Source of the DNA: Elusimicrobiota bacterium
Lineage (GTDB): Bacteria; Elusimicrobiota; Elusimicrobia; O2-12-FULL-59-9
Reading direction: 5' to 3'
NCBI GenBank assembly: GCA_016206405.1
Contig: JACQRQ010000146.1
Location: 1-6,494 of the forward strand
Length of the DNA stretch: 6,494 bases
Shown here: in pieces, positions 1-4,699 of the stretch
How positions within the stretch are numbered: the stretch's first letter is position 1
How the letters are laid out: each line of letters opens with the position of its first letter
Program-made: the position numbers and the translations under genes
Notes under the pieces: generated by a model
Databases searched by the model: none
What the model was told of the DNA's origin: nothing
Seen by the model: only the letters and a program-made list of their open reading frames with translations

Positions 1-152
1 GGCTCAAGGTGGATTATTTGGAGCGCCTGAGAGGAGAGTACCGCCGACTTATGTCGCAGCTTCAAAAACAAGGCACCCGCGTGATCTTTCTTTCCTGGGA
101 GCGCTTCCTCCCGGAAGAAGAGGTCATCGATAAAATCTTCAAGCGTCTCTAA
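1..152 (+). CDS. C-terminal fragment of a probable deoxynucleoside kinase (dNK family)
   Basis: Only the last 49 codons are present, read from base 3 and ending in TAA at 150-152; the start lies outside the window. The pattern is a DYLERL segment, a tyrosine about seven residues later (GEYRRL), a short beta strand (RVIFLSW) and a closing helix ending in IFKRL. This order matches the C-terminus of bacterial deoxyadenosine/deoxyguanosine kinases, where 'YL..L...Y' is followed by a hydrophobic strand and a terminal helix. Members phosphorylate deoxynucleosides from ATP in the cytosolic salvage pathway. The P-loop and substrate-binding residues are not in view, so specificity cannot be judged. 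The gene ends 7 bp from the convergent gene at 160-594, with no terminator hairpin between them. Another P-loop kinase remains possible. Confidence 0.6.
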   Translation, partial: LKVDYLERLRGEYRRLMSQLQKQGTRVIFLSWERFLPEEEVIDKIFKRL

Positions 153-159
153 GCGATGG

Positions 160-594
160 TCAGTTCGCCAAAGCGGCGGAGAAGCGCACCTCGTCGATCA
201 TTTGGTCGCCGCCCGCAAGCATCGTCTTGAGCTTGTCCGGCATGGGCAGGCTGGAGCGCATGGAAGACGGACTGGCGAAGGAAAATGAAAAGCGGTCCTG
301 GGTGTTGGGCTGGATGAAGAAGGTGTAAGTGAAGATCACTTGGCCCTGAAGCACGAGTTGTATGGTCGCCCAGAAGGCCAGGCTGGTCCGGTTTTTGTAC
401 TTGACTTTGTACATGTTGTCTTTGGACAGGGGGTTGGGCTGAAAATGGCTGATCACGCGCGAGAAGGGATAGGCCAGAATGTCGATATTGGCCATCTTGC
501 TGTCGGCTGTCCACCTCAAGGCCGGCTGGTCCGCGCTTAAGGCCGCGACCAACCCGAAAACAGCTAAAAAGGATATAGTTCTGCCAAGCTTCAT
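160..594 (-). CDS. small exported protein of unknown function (144 aa)
   Basis: The protein is not recognised. It begins with a classic Sec signal peptide (residues 1-21): K3 and R5, a hydrophobic core (FLAVFGLVAAL), then an S-A site before DQPALRW. There is no lipobox cysteine, so it should be released to the periplasm or outside. The mature part of about 123 residues has no cysteine and no further membrane segment. Its middle (about residues 62-105) alternates hydrophobic and polar residues, with repeated strands such as IQLVL, VIFTYTFFI and FSFSF, which suggests a small beta-sandwich. The start is firm: AGGAGG lies 7 bases upstream (602-607) and a near-consensus promoter lies about 50 bases upstream, so the gene is probably monocistronic. 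It converges on the kinase fragment with a 7-bp gap. Confidence 0.8.
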   Translation of the reverse strand: MKLGRTISFLAVFGLVAALSADQPALRWTADSKMANIDILAYPFSRVISHFQPNPLSKDNMYKVKYKNRTSLAFWATIQLVLQGQVIFTYTFFIQPNTQDRFSFSFASPSSMRSSLPMPDKLKTMLAGGDQMIDEVRFSAALAN

Positions 595-644
595 AGAAGC
601 GCCTCCTAAATTAAAGACGAATAACCAGCCCGCCTAATACCCTA

Positions 645-673
645 AATATAACCCCAAAACCGCTTTTCGTCAA
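645..673 (-). promoter_or_regulatory. sigma70-type promoter for the 160-594 exported protein
   Basis: On the minus strand, TTGACG (complement of 668-673) is followed by an exact 17-base spacer and TATATT (complement of 645-650). This is 5/6 at -35 and 5/6 at -10 with ideal spacing. Transcription would start near 638, leaving a leader of about 43 bases that contains the AGGAGG site. It is among the best promoter matches in the window. Confidence 0.75.
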
Positions 674-713
674 CCCCCCCTTTGTCGGGCCCTGCGCGGC
701 GCCGGCCGGAGGC

Positions 714-896
714 GGCGCCTGCTCGGGTCTTTAGACCGCTCCGGCTCCGCTGCGCTCCGAAAGGTAGGGGAGGGTGCGGTGCACCCTCCCGCTGCGGAAT
801 CCGTAGGGAGGGGTCCGAACATGCGGCCCTCCTCATGGGGGAACCAATCCAGAGTCTTGGTTCCCCCTTTGACGGCGCCATGCAAGAGCAGGCGCC
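714..896. repeat. nested inverted-repeat element: 11-bp outer pair enclosing four hairpins
   Basis: An 11-bp perfect inverted pair, GGCGCCTGCTC at 714-724 and GAGCAGGCGCC at 886-896, encloses four local hairpins. They are GGTCT/AGACC with a TT loop (726-737); GGGAGGGTGC/GCACCCTCCC with loop GGT (768-790, 10 bp); GGAGGG plus CCG pairing with CGG plus CCCTCC, with a GT bulge (807-832); and GGGGGAACCA/TGGTTCCCCC with an 11-base loop (837-867, 10 bp). All of this is visible in the sequence. The arrangement would fold as a closed multibranch structure on either strand. It could be a miniature mobile or REP-like repeat, or a structured RNA. No promoter, terminator or transposase was found in it. 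Confidence 0.65.
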
Positions 897-1023
897 TGTC
901 ACCCTCTCCTTTAAGGAAACCCCAATAGGTCGGGCCCCGTGACCGAGCCCTACGGCGCGGAAATGGCGCCTCCGAATTCCTTTGGAAAGCGGCCGCAGCG
1001 CCGGCCGCGGGGAGATGCGAGGG

Positions 1024-1052
1024 TTGCCGGCGCTTCGCCGACAAGATATACT
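1024..1052 (+). promoter_or_regulatory. sigma70-type promoter for the 1083-1337 membrane protein
   Basis: TTGCCG (1024-1029), a 17-base spacer and TATACT (1047-1052) give 4/6 and 5/6 matches with ideal spacing. Transcription would start near 1059, about 24 bases before the ATG at 1083. The spacer contains a small CGGCG-CTT-CGCCG palindrome. The position also argues against any start codon upstream of 1083. Confidence 0.65.
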
Positions 1053-1082
1053 TGGCTTGACCCTGAAAAAGGAAGAGATATC

Positions 1083-1337
1083 ATGAAACTTTCAATCAAA
1101 GCCTTTGTCTTGACCGCGGCGCTCTTTTGGGCGGGCTCCCTTCTGCTCATCGGCGTCATCAACCGCTTCTGCCCGCCGTACGGGCTGGGGTTTCTTCAAA
1201 TGATGGACGGCCTCTATCCGGGCTACCGCGCCGGGGCGGGCCTCATCAACGTCGGCGTCGGAACCTTGTACGCCGTGGTGGACGGCGCCGCCTGCGGCGC
1301 CATCTTCGCCTGGATCTACAACCGCTTCGCCGCCTAA
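1083..1337 (+). CDS. small two-helix membrane protein (84 aa), of a family often labelled 'bacteriophage holin'
   Basis: The protein has two hydrophobic segments: residues about 6-26 (AFVLTAALFWAGSLLLIGVI) and about 58-80, the latter containing GVGTLYAVVDGAACGAIFAWIYN. Between them lies a GLYPGY motif. From memory, the N-terminal KAF.LT...W stretch, the G.YPGY loop and the DG...GAIFAW.YN end are the conserved features of a widespread family of small bacterial membrane proteins, which databases often call 'bacteriophage holin' on weak grounds. No lysin or phage gene is nearby, so a lysis role is not supported and the function is unknown. The start at 1083 is chosen because GGAAGAG lies just upstream and the promoter ends at 1052. 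In-frame starts further upstream (939) would precede the promoter. It is probably transcribed alone, since the next gene has its own candidate promoter. Confidence 0.8.
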   Translation: MKLSIKAFVLTAALFWAGSLLLIGVINRFCPPYGLGFLQMMDGLYPGYRAGAGLINVGVGTLYAVVDGAACGAIFAWIYNRFAA

Positions 1338-1466
1338 GGTGCGGCGCCGCCTGCTTCAATCGCTTGGTTTCAAAGCGGCGGCGGTCGATGACGCGGCGGA
1401 TGTGCTCGCGGAAGGCGGGGTTCCGCCTGGCGGCGGACTAAACCGGCTGCTAAAAGGACGAAAAGG

Positions 1467-1475
1467 TGGTAAAAT
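1467..1475 (+). promoter_or_regulatory. candidate extended -10 promoter for the 1510-3224 operon
   Basis: TG at 1467-1468, one base, then TAAAAT (1470-1475, 5/6 to consensus) form an extended -10 element, with only a weak -35 (CTGCTA, 1447-1452). Transcription would start near 1482, giving a leader of about 28 bases. Upstream, AGGCGG-GGTT-CCGCCT (1413-1428) can form a 6-bp hairpin, but no T-run follows it, so it is not a convincing terminator. Confidence 0.4.
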
Positions 1476-1494
1476 ACGCTCTGAAATGATGCCG

Positions 1495-1502
1495 AAAGGA
1501 GG
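1495..1502 (+). promoter_or_regulatory. strong ribosome binding site fixing the phosphodiesterase start
   Basis: AAAGGAGG lies 7 bases before the ATG at 1510. The same frame is open back to 1339 with other possible starts (GTG 1339 and two ATGs just before this site), but none has a comparable SD, and the protein motif HRG begins five residues after the 1510 start. Confidence 0.8.
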
Positions 1503-1509
1503 AGGCGGG

Positions 1510-2325
1510 ATGCTCAACATCGCTCACCGGGGGGCCAGAAGCCTGGCGCCTGAAAACACGATGGCGGCCGCGCGCAAAGCGCTGGCCATCGGCGCCGATA
1601 TGTGGGAAATGGACACGGCCGTCACTCAAGACGGCGCCCTCATCGTTTTCCACGACGATTCCCTGCTGCGCACGACGGACGCCAAGGCCCGCTTTCCGCG
1701 CCGCTCTCCCTGGACTTTCACCGATTTTTCCCTGGAAGAAATCCGCTCTTTAGACGCCGGTTCCTGGTTCGTCGAAACCGACCCCCACGGCGAGATCGCG
1801 GCCGGGCATGTGTCCGCGGCCGAGCAGAAATCGCTCCGGGGCGAGAAAGTGCCGACGCTGGAGGAAGCGCTCCTCTTCACCCAGGAATCGGATTGGCGCA
1901 TCAACGTGGAACTCAAGCGCCTGCCGCCGCCCTTGGAGAATTTTCCCGTCGTTGAGCGGGTCCTGGACTTGATCCGGCGGCTTAAAATCGACAAGCGCCG
2001 CGTCGTTTTCTCCTCTTTCAACCATGCGTGGGTCCGGGAGGTGCGCGCCCGCGACGCGGACTTTGAAGCCGAAGCTCTGGTGGGCTTTAGCAACGTTCTT
2101 CCGATGTTGGTGGAGCCTCTGGAGTTTAAGGCCTACAACATGCGCAGCACTTTGACCAATGAGGCCGAGGTCCTTTCCCTGACGCGGCGCGGCATCGCCG
2201 TCAAGCTCTATGTGGTCAATGAGGAAAGCGACATGCGGCGATTCATCGCCGCCGGCGCGGCGGGGCTTTTCACCGATTTTCCCCAACGGCTGGCGGCGCT
2301 TAAAAAGTCGCTGGCCCTCGCATAA
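1510..2325 (+). CDS. glycerophosphodiester phosphodiesterase (GDPD family)
   Basis: This enzyme (271 aa) hydrolyses glycerophosphodiesters to glycerol-3-phosphate and an alcohol. It lacks a signal peptide, so it is predicted to be a cytosolic, UgpQ-like form. The GDPD TIM-barrel motifs appear in order: HRG (H6-G8) with PENT (14-17), E33-x-D35, T39-x-DG, the H48-D49 pair, VPTLEEAL (114-121) and VELK (E134, K136). The C-terminal GIAVKLYVVN and LFTDFP strands match the family's 'W.vn' and 'itD.P' region. Catalytic and metal-binding residues H6, E33, D35, H48 and E134 are all present. Length is close to the usual 240-270, with an insertion of about 20 residues at 90-110 between DAGSWF and the PTLEEAL motif. 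The amidotransferase gene starts 14 bases downstream, implying one transcript. Family assignment is firm; the exact substrate is not. Confidence 0.92.
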   Translation: MLNIAHRGARSLAPENTMAAARKALAIGADMWEMDTAVTQDGALIVFHDDSLLRTTDAKARFPRRSPWTFTDFSLEEIRSLDAGSWFVETDPHGEIAAGHVSAAEQKSLRGEKVPTLEEALLFTQESDWRINVELKRLPPPLENFPVVERVLDLIRRLKIDKRRVVFSSFNHAWVREVRARDADFEAEALVGFSNVLPMLVEPLEFKAYNMRSTLTNEAEVLSLTRRGIAVKLYVVNEESDMRRFIAAGAAGLFTDFPQRLAALKKSLALA

Positions 2326-2339
2326 CCCAAGGAGAAATT

Positions 2340-3224
2340 ATGGTTAAAAATTCAAATCCGGTTTTTTGCATCCTCAACGGCTATCCCAAAACCAGCCGCG
2401 AGAATTTCGACCGCCAGAACGTGGGCCATCCGCATCACCTATATAAGGAAGCGCTCCTGCGCCTGGCGCCGGGATGCCGGGTGGACGTGCTTTTCATCGC
2501 CGATCCGGAAACCTCAATGCCGGAAGGCGCCTCGATCGGGGCCTATGACGGCTTCGTCTGGACCGGCTCAGACCTGACCATCTACCACCGCGACGATGTC
2601 CGCGTCACGCGGCAAATTGAGCTCGCCCGGGCGATCTTCCGGGCCGGCGTTCCCAGCTTCGGAAGCTGCTGGGGAATACAGATGGCGGCGGTGGCCGCCG
2701 GCGGCGAGGTGAAGAAAAATCCAAACGGGCGCGAATGGGGCATCGCCCGGGACATCCGGCTTACCGAAGCGGGCCGAAGCTCGCCGCTCCTGAAAGGCAA
2801 GCCTGACAAATTCGACGGCTTCATCATGCACTTAGACGAGGTGACGCGCCTTCCGGCCGGGGCTTCGCTTCTGGCCACCAACGCCCACACTTACGTGCAG
2901 GCTCTGGAGGTCCGCCACGGCAAAGGCGTTTTTTGGGCGACGCAATACCACCCCGAATACAACCTCTTGGAGATGGCGCGCCTGATCGCCGCGCGCGCCG
3001 AGCCTCTCGTGCGGGAAGGTTTTTTTTCGGAAACGGGCGCGGTGAAAACCCACGCGGAGAAGATGCGCGCCCTGCATCAAAGCCCTCAGACGCAAGCGCT
3101 TAGGGAAGAGTTAAAGGTGGGAGAGGATATCCTGAGCGCCGAAATCCGGGAGAGGGAGATCAAGAACTGGATCGAGCATCTGGTGCTCAGAGGGCCTAGG
3201 ACGCGTTCCCCGGCTTCCACTTAA
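2340..3224 (+). CDS. class I glutamine amidotransferase-like protein (GATase1) with C-terminal extension
   Basis: The 294-residue protein carries a GuaA-type glutaminase fold. The nucleophile elbow is FGSCWGIQ (C110), and the catalytic His-Glu pair lies in QYHPEY (H204, E206). The MHLDEV segment (H164-E167) matches the 'H.D.V..LP.G' strand of stand-alone amidotransferases. The triad is complete, so glutamine hydrolysis or a related gamma-glutamyl reaction is plausible. There is no synthetase domain and no adjacent ammonia acceptor, so the substrate is unknown. The core ends near residue 226; residues 230-294 form a charged, probably helical tail. AAGGAG lies 5 bases before the ATG, and the gene follows the phosphodiesterase by 14 bases. 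Its last ten codons overlap the end of the convergent thioredoxin-like gene. A run of eight T (3020-3027) marks the boundary between core and tail. Confidence 0.88.
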   Translation: MVKNSNPVFCILNGYPKTSRENFDRQNVGHPHHLYKEALLRLAPGCRVDVLFIADPETSMPEGASIGAYDGFVWTGSDLTIYHRDDVRVTRQIELARAIFRAGVPSFGSCWGIQMAAVAAGGEVKKNPNGREWGIARDIRLTEAGRSSPLLKGKPDKFDGFIMHLDEVTRLPAGASLLATNAHTYVQALEVRHGKGVFWATQYHPEYNLLEMARLIAARAEPLVREGFFSETGAVKTHAEKMRALHQSPQTQALREELKVGEDILSAEIREREIKNWIEHLVLRGPRTRSPAST

Positions 3225-3765
3225 TATTGCAGCCGACGCTCGGTCTTTGGTCCTTGCCCACGGACTGGCCCGACAGAACGGCGTCCAGCGCGGCTCGCAG
3301 ATCTTTTCCCGTCACCGGTTTCCCGTTTCCGGGGCGGCTGTCGTCCATCTGCCCCCTGTAGACCAACCGTCGTTCTTTATCGAAAAGAAAAAAATCCGGC
3401 GTGCAGGTCGCGGTGAAGGCCTTGGCCGCCGCCTGGCTTTCATCATAAAGAAAAGGAAAAGAAAACCCCTCCTCGCGGGCCATTTCTTGAAGACTCTGAG
3501 GGCCGTCGTCAGGATAGTTTTCGGCGTCATTGGAGCTGATGGCCGCGATGGCGACGTCTTTGGAGGCATAGTCCTTGCCGAGCCGGGCCACCCCCTTTTG
3601 AACGTGCTTGACATACGGGCAATGCCGGCACAGAAACATCACCAGAAGCGCCTTTTTGCCGCCAAAATCCTCAAGAGATACGGCCCTGCCTGAAACGACG
3701 TCCGAAAGCCGGAACCCCGGCGCCTTGGTGCCGAGCGGCAGCATGCTGGACTCTGTCAATGCCAT
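3196..3765 (-). CDS. thioredoxin-like AhpC/TSA-family redox protein (189 aa)
   Basis: This cytosolic thioredoxin-fold protein belongs to the subgroup with a 'CxHCPYVKHV' active site. Here it reads LCRHCPYVKHV, with C46 and C49 and R where Asn is usual. Other family marks are the PGF.L.D start (16-22), AISSND (75-80), YDESQ (107-111), and the cis-proline segment TCTPDFFLFD with C121 and P123. It ends with the characteristic GCNIKWKPGN sequence, so the stop at 3196 is genuine. A thiol reductase or peroxidase role is inferred from the CxxC and fold; the substrate is unknown. The start at 3765 is supported by GGGAGG 4 bases upstream (3770-3775). The frame is open up to an ATG at 3855, but that codon sits inside the promoter -35. 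The last 29 bases overlap the convergent amidotransferase gene. Confidence 0.9.
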   Translation of the reverse strand: MALTESSMLPLGTKAPGFRLSDVVSGRAVSLEDFGGKKALLVMFLCRHCPYVKHVQKGVARLGKDYASKDVAIAAISSNDAENYPDDGPQSLQEMAREEGFSFPFLYDESQAAAKAFTATCTPDFFLFDKERRLVYRGQMDDSRPGNGKPVTGKDLRAALDAVLSGQSVGKDQRPSVGCNIKWKPGNAS

Positions 3766-3826
3766 AAAACCTCCCATCCTGTAAAGGATTGGGCGGACGG
3801 CCGCAGGGCCGCTCCGCCATAAAGGC

Positions 3827-3855
3827 ATTATCTCAGATAGTTCCGGGTATTTCAA
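3827..3855 (-). promoter_or_regulatory. sigma70-type promoter for the thioredoxin-like gene
   Basis: On the minus strand, TTGAAA (complement of 3850-3855), a 17-base spacer and GATAAT (complement of 3827-3832) match the consensus at 5/6 each. Transcription would start near 3820, giving a leader of about 55 bases. The leader would begin almost at once with a GC hairpin: GGCGGA (3792-3797) pairs with TCCGCC (3813-3818), with CGGCC/GGCCG inside. This could protect the 5' end. Confidence 0.7.
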
Positions 3856-3942
3856 TATGCGGGCGGTAATGATCCGGACTAGGGCGCCGGTCAGCGGAAG
3901 TTTTTAAGGGAACGTGAAGCGCGCGGCGGCGGTGGAGTTTTG

Positions 3943-3960
3943 CAGGGGGTAAGCCCCCTG
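3943..3960. repeat. perfect GC hairpin in intergenic DNA
   Basis: CAGGGGG and CCCCCTG form a perfect 7-bp stem around a TAAG loop. On the plus strand it is followed by TTCTTAAAAG, not a clean T-run, and on the minus strand by GCAAAAC, so it is a poor intrinsic terminator. An outer TTTTGC (3938-3943) and GCAAAA (3979-3984) could pair around it. It may be a remnant of a dispersed intergenic repeat. Confidence 0.5.
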
Positions 3961-4127
3961 TTCTTAAAAGATTTTTGGGGCAAAAGCTTTCTCTTCGCTT
4001 GAATCCATTGCCAACTCGCCTGCCTTTCTTGCCGCATAAGGCCCTCCTCAACCAGACGGATGGAAGCCCCCTATAATGACTCTACCCGGCAAGACTGCGA
4101 CTTTGCAACTGAAGTTTTGCTGAAAGG

Positions 4128-4149
4128 AAAAACGCTTAAAATACAAGCG
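4128..4149 (-). terminator. weak intrinsic terminator candidate after the NYN-domain gene
   Basis: Read on the minus strand, CGCTT, a 7-base loop and AAGCG form a 5-bp stem, followed directly by five T. It lies about 75 bases beyond the stop codon at 4225. The stem is short, so the call is tentative, but orientation and position fit. Confidence 0.3.
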
Positions 4150-4224
4150 GAATTGCGCGGCTCAAAAAAACATTAAGGGTTTCTTCAGCGCGGTTCAACT
4201 GCGAATTAATTATGAATTGGACTT

Positions 4225-4638
4225 TCACCGCCGCTTTCCGGCATTTCTCATTTTTTCAAGAAAAAGCGGCGGCCGGAGCCACCGCGCCCCTTCCTCCATG
4301 ATCTTTTGCGCCAGGGAACGGTCCTCCGTCACGATGGTGACCTTTTGCTTGGAGTGCCTCAAAAATCTCGCCTTGCCCAGGATGGTCTCATCGGCCGTCT
4401 TTTCCGGGCAAAATTGTACTTGAACGGGGGCGTCCTCGGTCAAGGGTTCGGTTTTCCATCTGGGCGGGCCGTCGAAAATCACAAGAACCCTCACCCCGGA
4501 GTCCCAACCCGCGCTGTAAACCTCAAGCTGCTCGATAAATTGCCTGGAGAGCAGGGCGTCCTGCGGCAAATGCCTCTCGTCAAAGCCATACAGGGTGCGG
4601 ACCAGATTGGAGCCATCGACGATATAATTTCCGCGCAT
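4225..4638 (-). CDS. NYN/PIN-domain predicted ribonuclease (YacP-like)
   Basis: The 137-residue protein has the layout of YacP-like NYN domains, a branch of the PIN/FEN nuclease fold that cleaves RNA with divalent metal. The N-terminal strand YIVDGSN carries D8 and N11. The second strand VLVIFDGPP carries D56. The third acidic site, ADETI, carries D83 and E84, and the fourth strand VTIVTEDRSLA carries E105 and D106. All the expected acidic positions are present, so the enzyme should be active. Its target is unknown; relatives such as Bacillus Rae1/YacP act on mRNA at the ribosome. The C-terminus is short and basic (KMRNAGKRR). AAAGGAG lies 4 bases before the ATG (complement of 4643-4649). It is transcribed divergently from the ChaN-like gene. 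Confidence 0.85.
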   Translation of the reverse strand: MRGNYIVDGSNLVRTLYGFDERHLPQDALLSRQFIEQLEVYSAGWDSGVRVLVIFDGPPRWKTEPLTEDAPVQVQFCPEKTADETILGKARFLRHSKQKVTIVTEDRSLAQKIMEEGARWLRPPLFLEKMRNAGKRR

Positions 4639-4655
4639 GCCGCTCCTTTACGCCT

Positions 4656-4683
4656 TTGCCCCCATGCTGAAATTAAATATGAT
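4656..4683 (+). promoter_or_regulatory. tentative promoter for the ChaN operon
   Basis: TTGCCC (4656-4661), 16 bases and TATGAT (4678-4683, 5/6) would direct transcription from about 4690, exactly at the preferred ATG. The frame has no SD site upstream, so a leaderless mRNA is possible. The element overlaps the divergent NYN promoter, so the two would compete. The -35 match is only fair. Confidence 0.3.
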
Positions 4684-4699
4684 ATGGGCATGAGGTCAA
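4672..4699 (-). promoter_or_regulatory. promoter for the NYN gene, overlapping the ChaN start
   Basis: On the minus strand, TTGACC (complement of 4694-4699), a 16-base spacer and TTTAAT (complement of 4672-4677) give 5/6 at both elements. Transcription would start near 4664, about 26 bases before the NYN ATG. The -35 hexamer lies inside the first codons of the divergent ChaN gene. Confidence 0.55.

Larger units (their letters stand above)
595..1023. other. non-coding stretch between divergent genes
   Basis: The left end (595-673) is AT-rich and holds the SD site and promoter of the minus-strand gene. From about 675 the base composition changes sharply to very GC-rich and is dominated by inverted repeats, described under 714-896. 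The right end (940-1023) has GC-rich palindromic words such as GCCGGC and CGGCCG but no recognisable gene, terminator or riboswitch. Open frames on both strands in this stretch lack SD sites. Their proteins are rich in R, G, P and A, as expected from stop-poor GC-rich DNA, so they are not annotated. Confidence 0.6.
3856..4224. other. 369-base non-coding stretch between two minus-strand genes
   Basis: No supported gene is seen. Frames here are short and lack SD sites, and composition shifts from GC-rich on the left to AT-rich on the right. Contents: a perfect hairpin at 3943-3960, an isolated perfect TATAAT at 4072-4077 with no -35 partner and no gene downstream on the plus strand, and a weak minus-strand terminator at 4128-4149. 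With the preceding leader, this makes about 460 bases without a coding region (3766-4224). Confidence 0.55.

Noticed and set aside
684..937. GTCGGGCCC at both 684-692 and 929-937, as a target-site duplication of a mobile element
   Set aside because: A 9-base match is weak in such GC-rich DNA, part of it is palindromic, and no inverted repeats abut the copies.
642..1044. Overlapping open frames on both strands in the GC-rich spacer (642-902 and 670-1044 minus; 682-942 plus)
   Set aside because: No SD sites, no domain pattern, and R/G/P/A-rich composition. They are by-products of the inverted-repeat DNA.
1083..1337. Evidence of a prophage from the 'holin'-like small membrane protein
   Set aside because: The family label is unreliable, and no lysin, structural, integrase or other phage gene lies nearby.
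1339..1509. N-terminal extension of the phosphodiesterase upstream of 1510
   Set aside because: The strong SD at 1495-1502 and the HRG motif near the N-terminus fix the start at 1510. The extension is R/G-rich and would cross the candidate promoter.
3766..3855. Longer thioredoxin-like protein starting at 3855
   Set aside because: That ATG lies within the -35 box of a good promoter. GGGAGG sits just before the ATG at 3765, and the extra residues do not belong to the family.
3943..3960. Hairpin as a rho-independent terminator
   Set aside because: Neither strand has a clean T-run after the stem, and it lies upstream of, not after, the thioredoxin-like gene.
4072..4077. Perfect TATAAT as a proven promoter
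   Set aside because: The -35 position reads CAACCA (2/6), there is no extended -10, and no plus-strand gene follows, so it is kept only as a curiosity.
4306..4689. N-terminal extension of the ChaN-like protein back to 4306
   Set aside because: It runs antisense through the well-supported NYN gene and would bury the signal peptide, which begins at 4684 or 4690.
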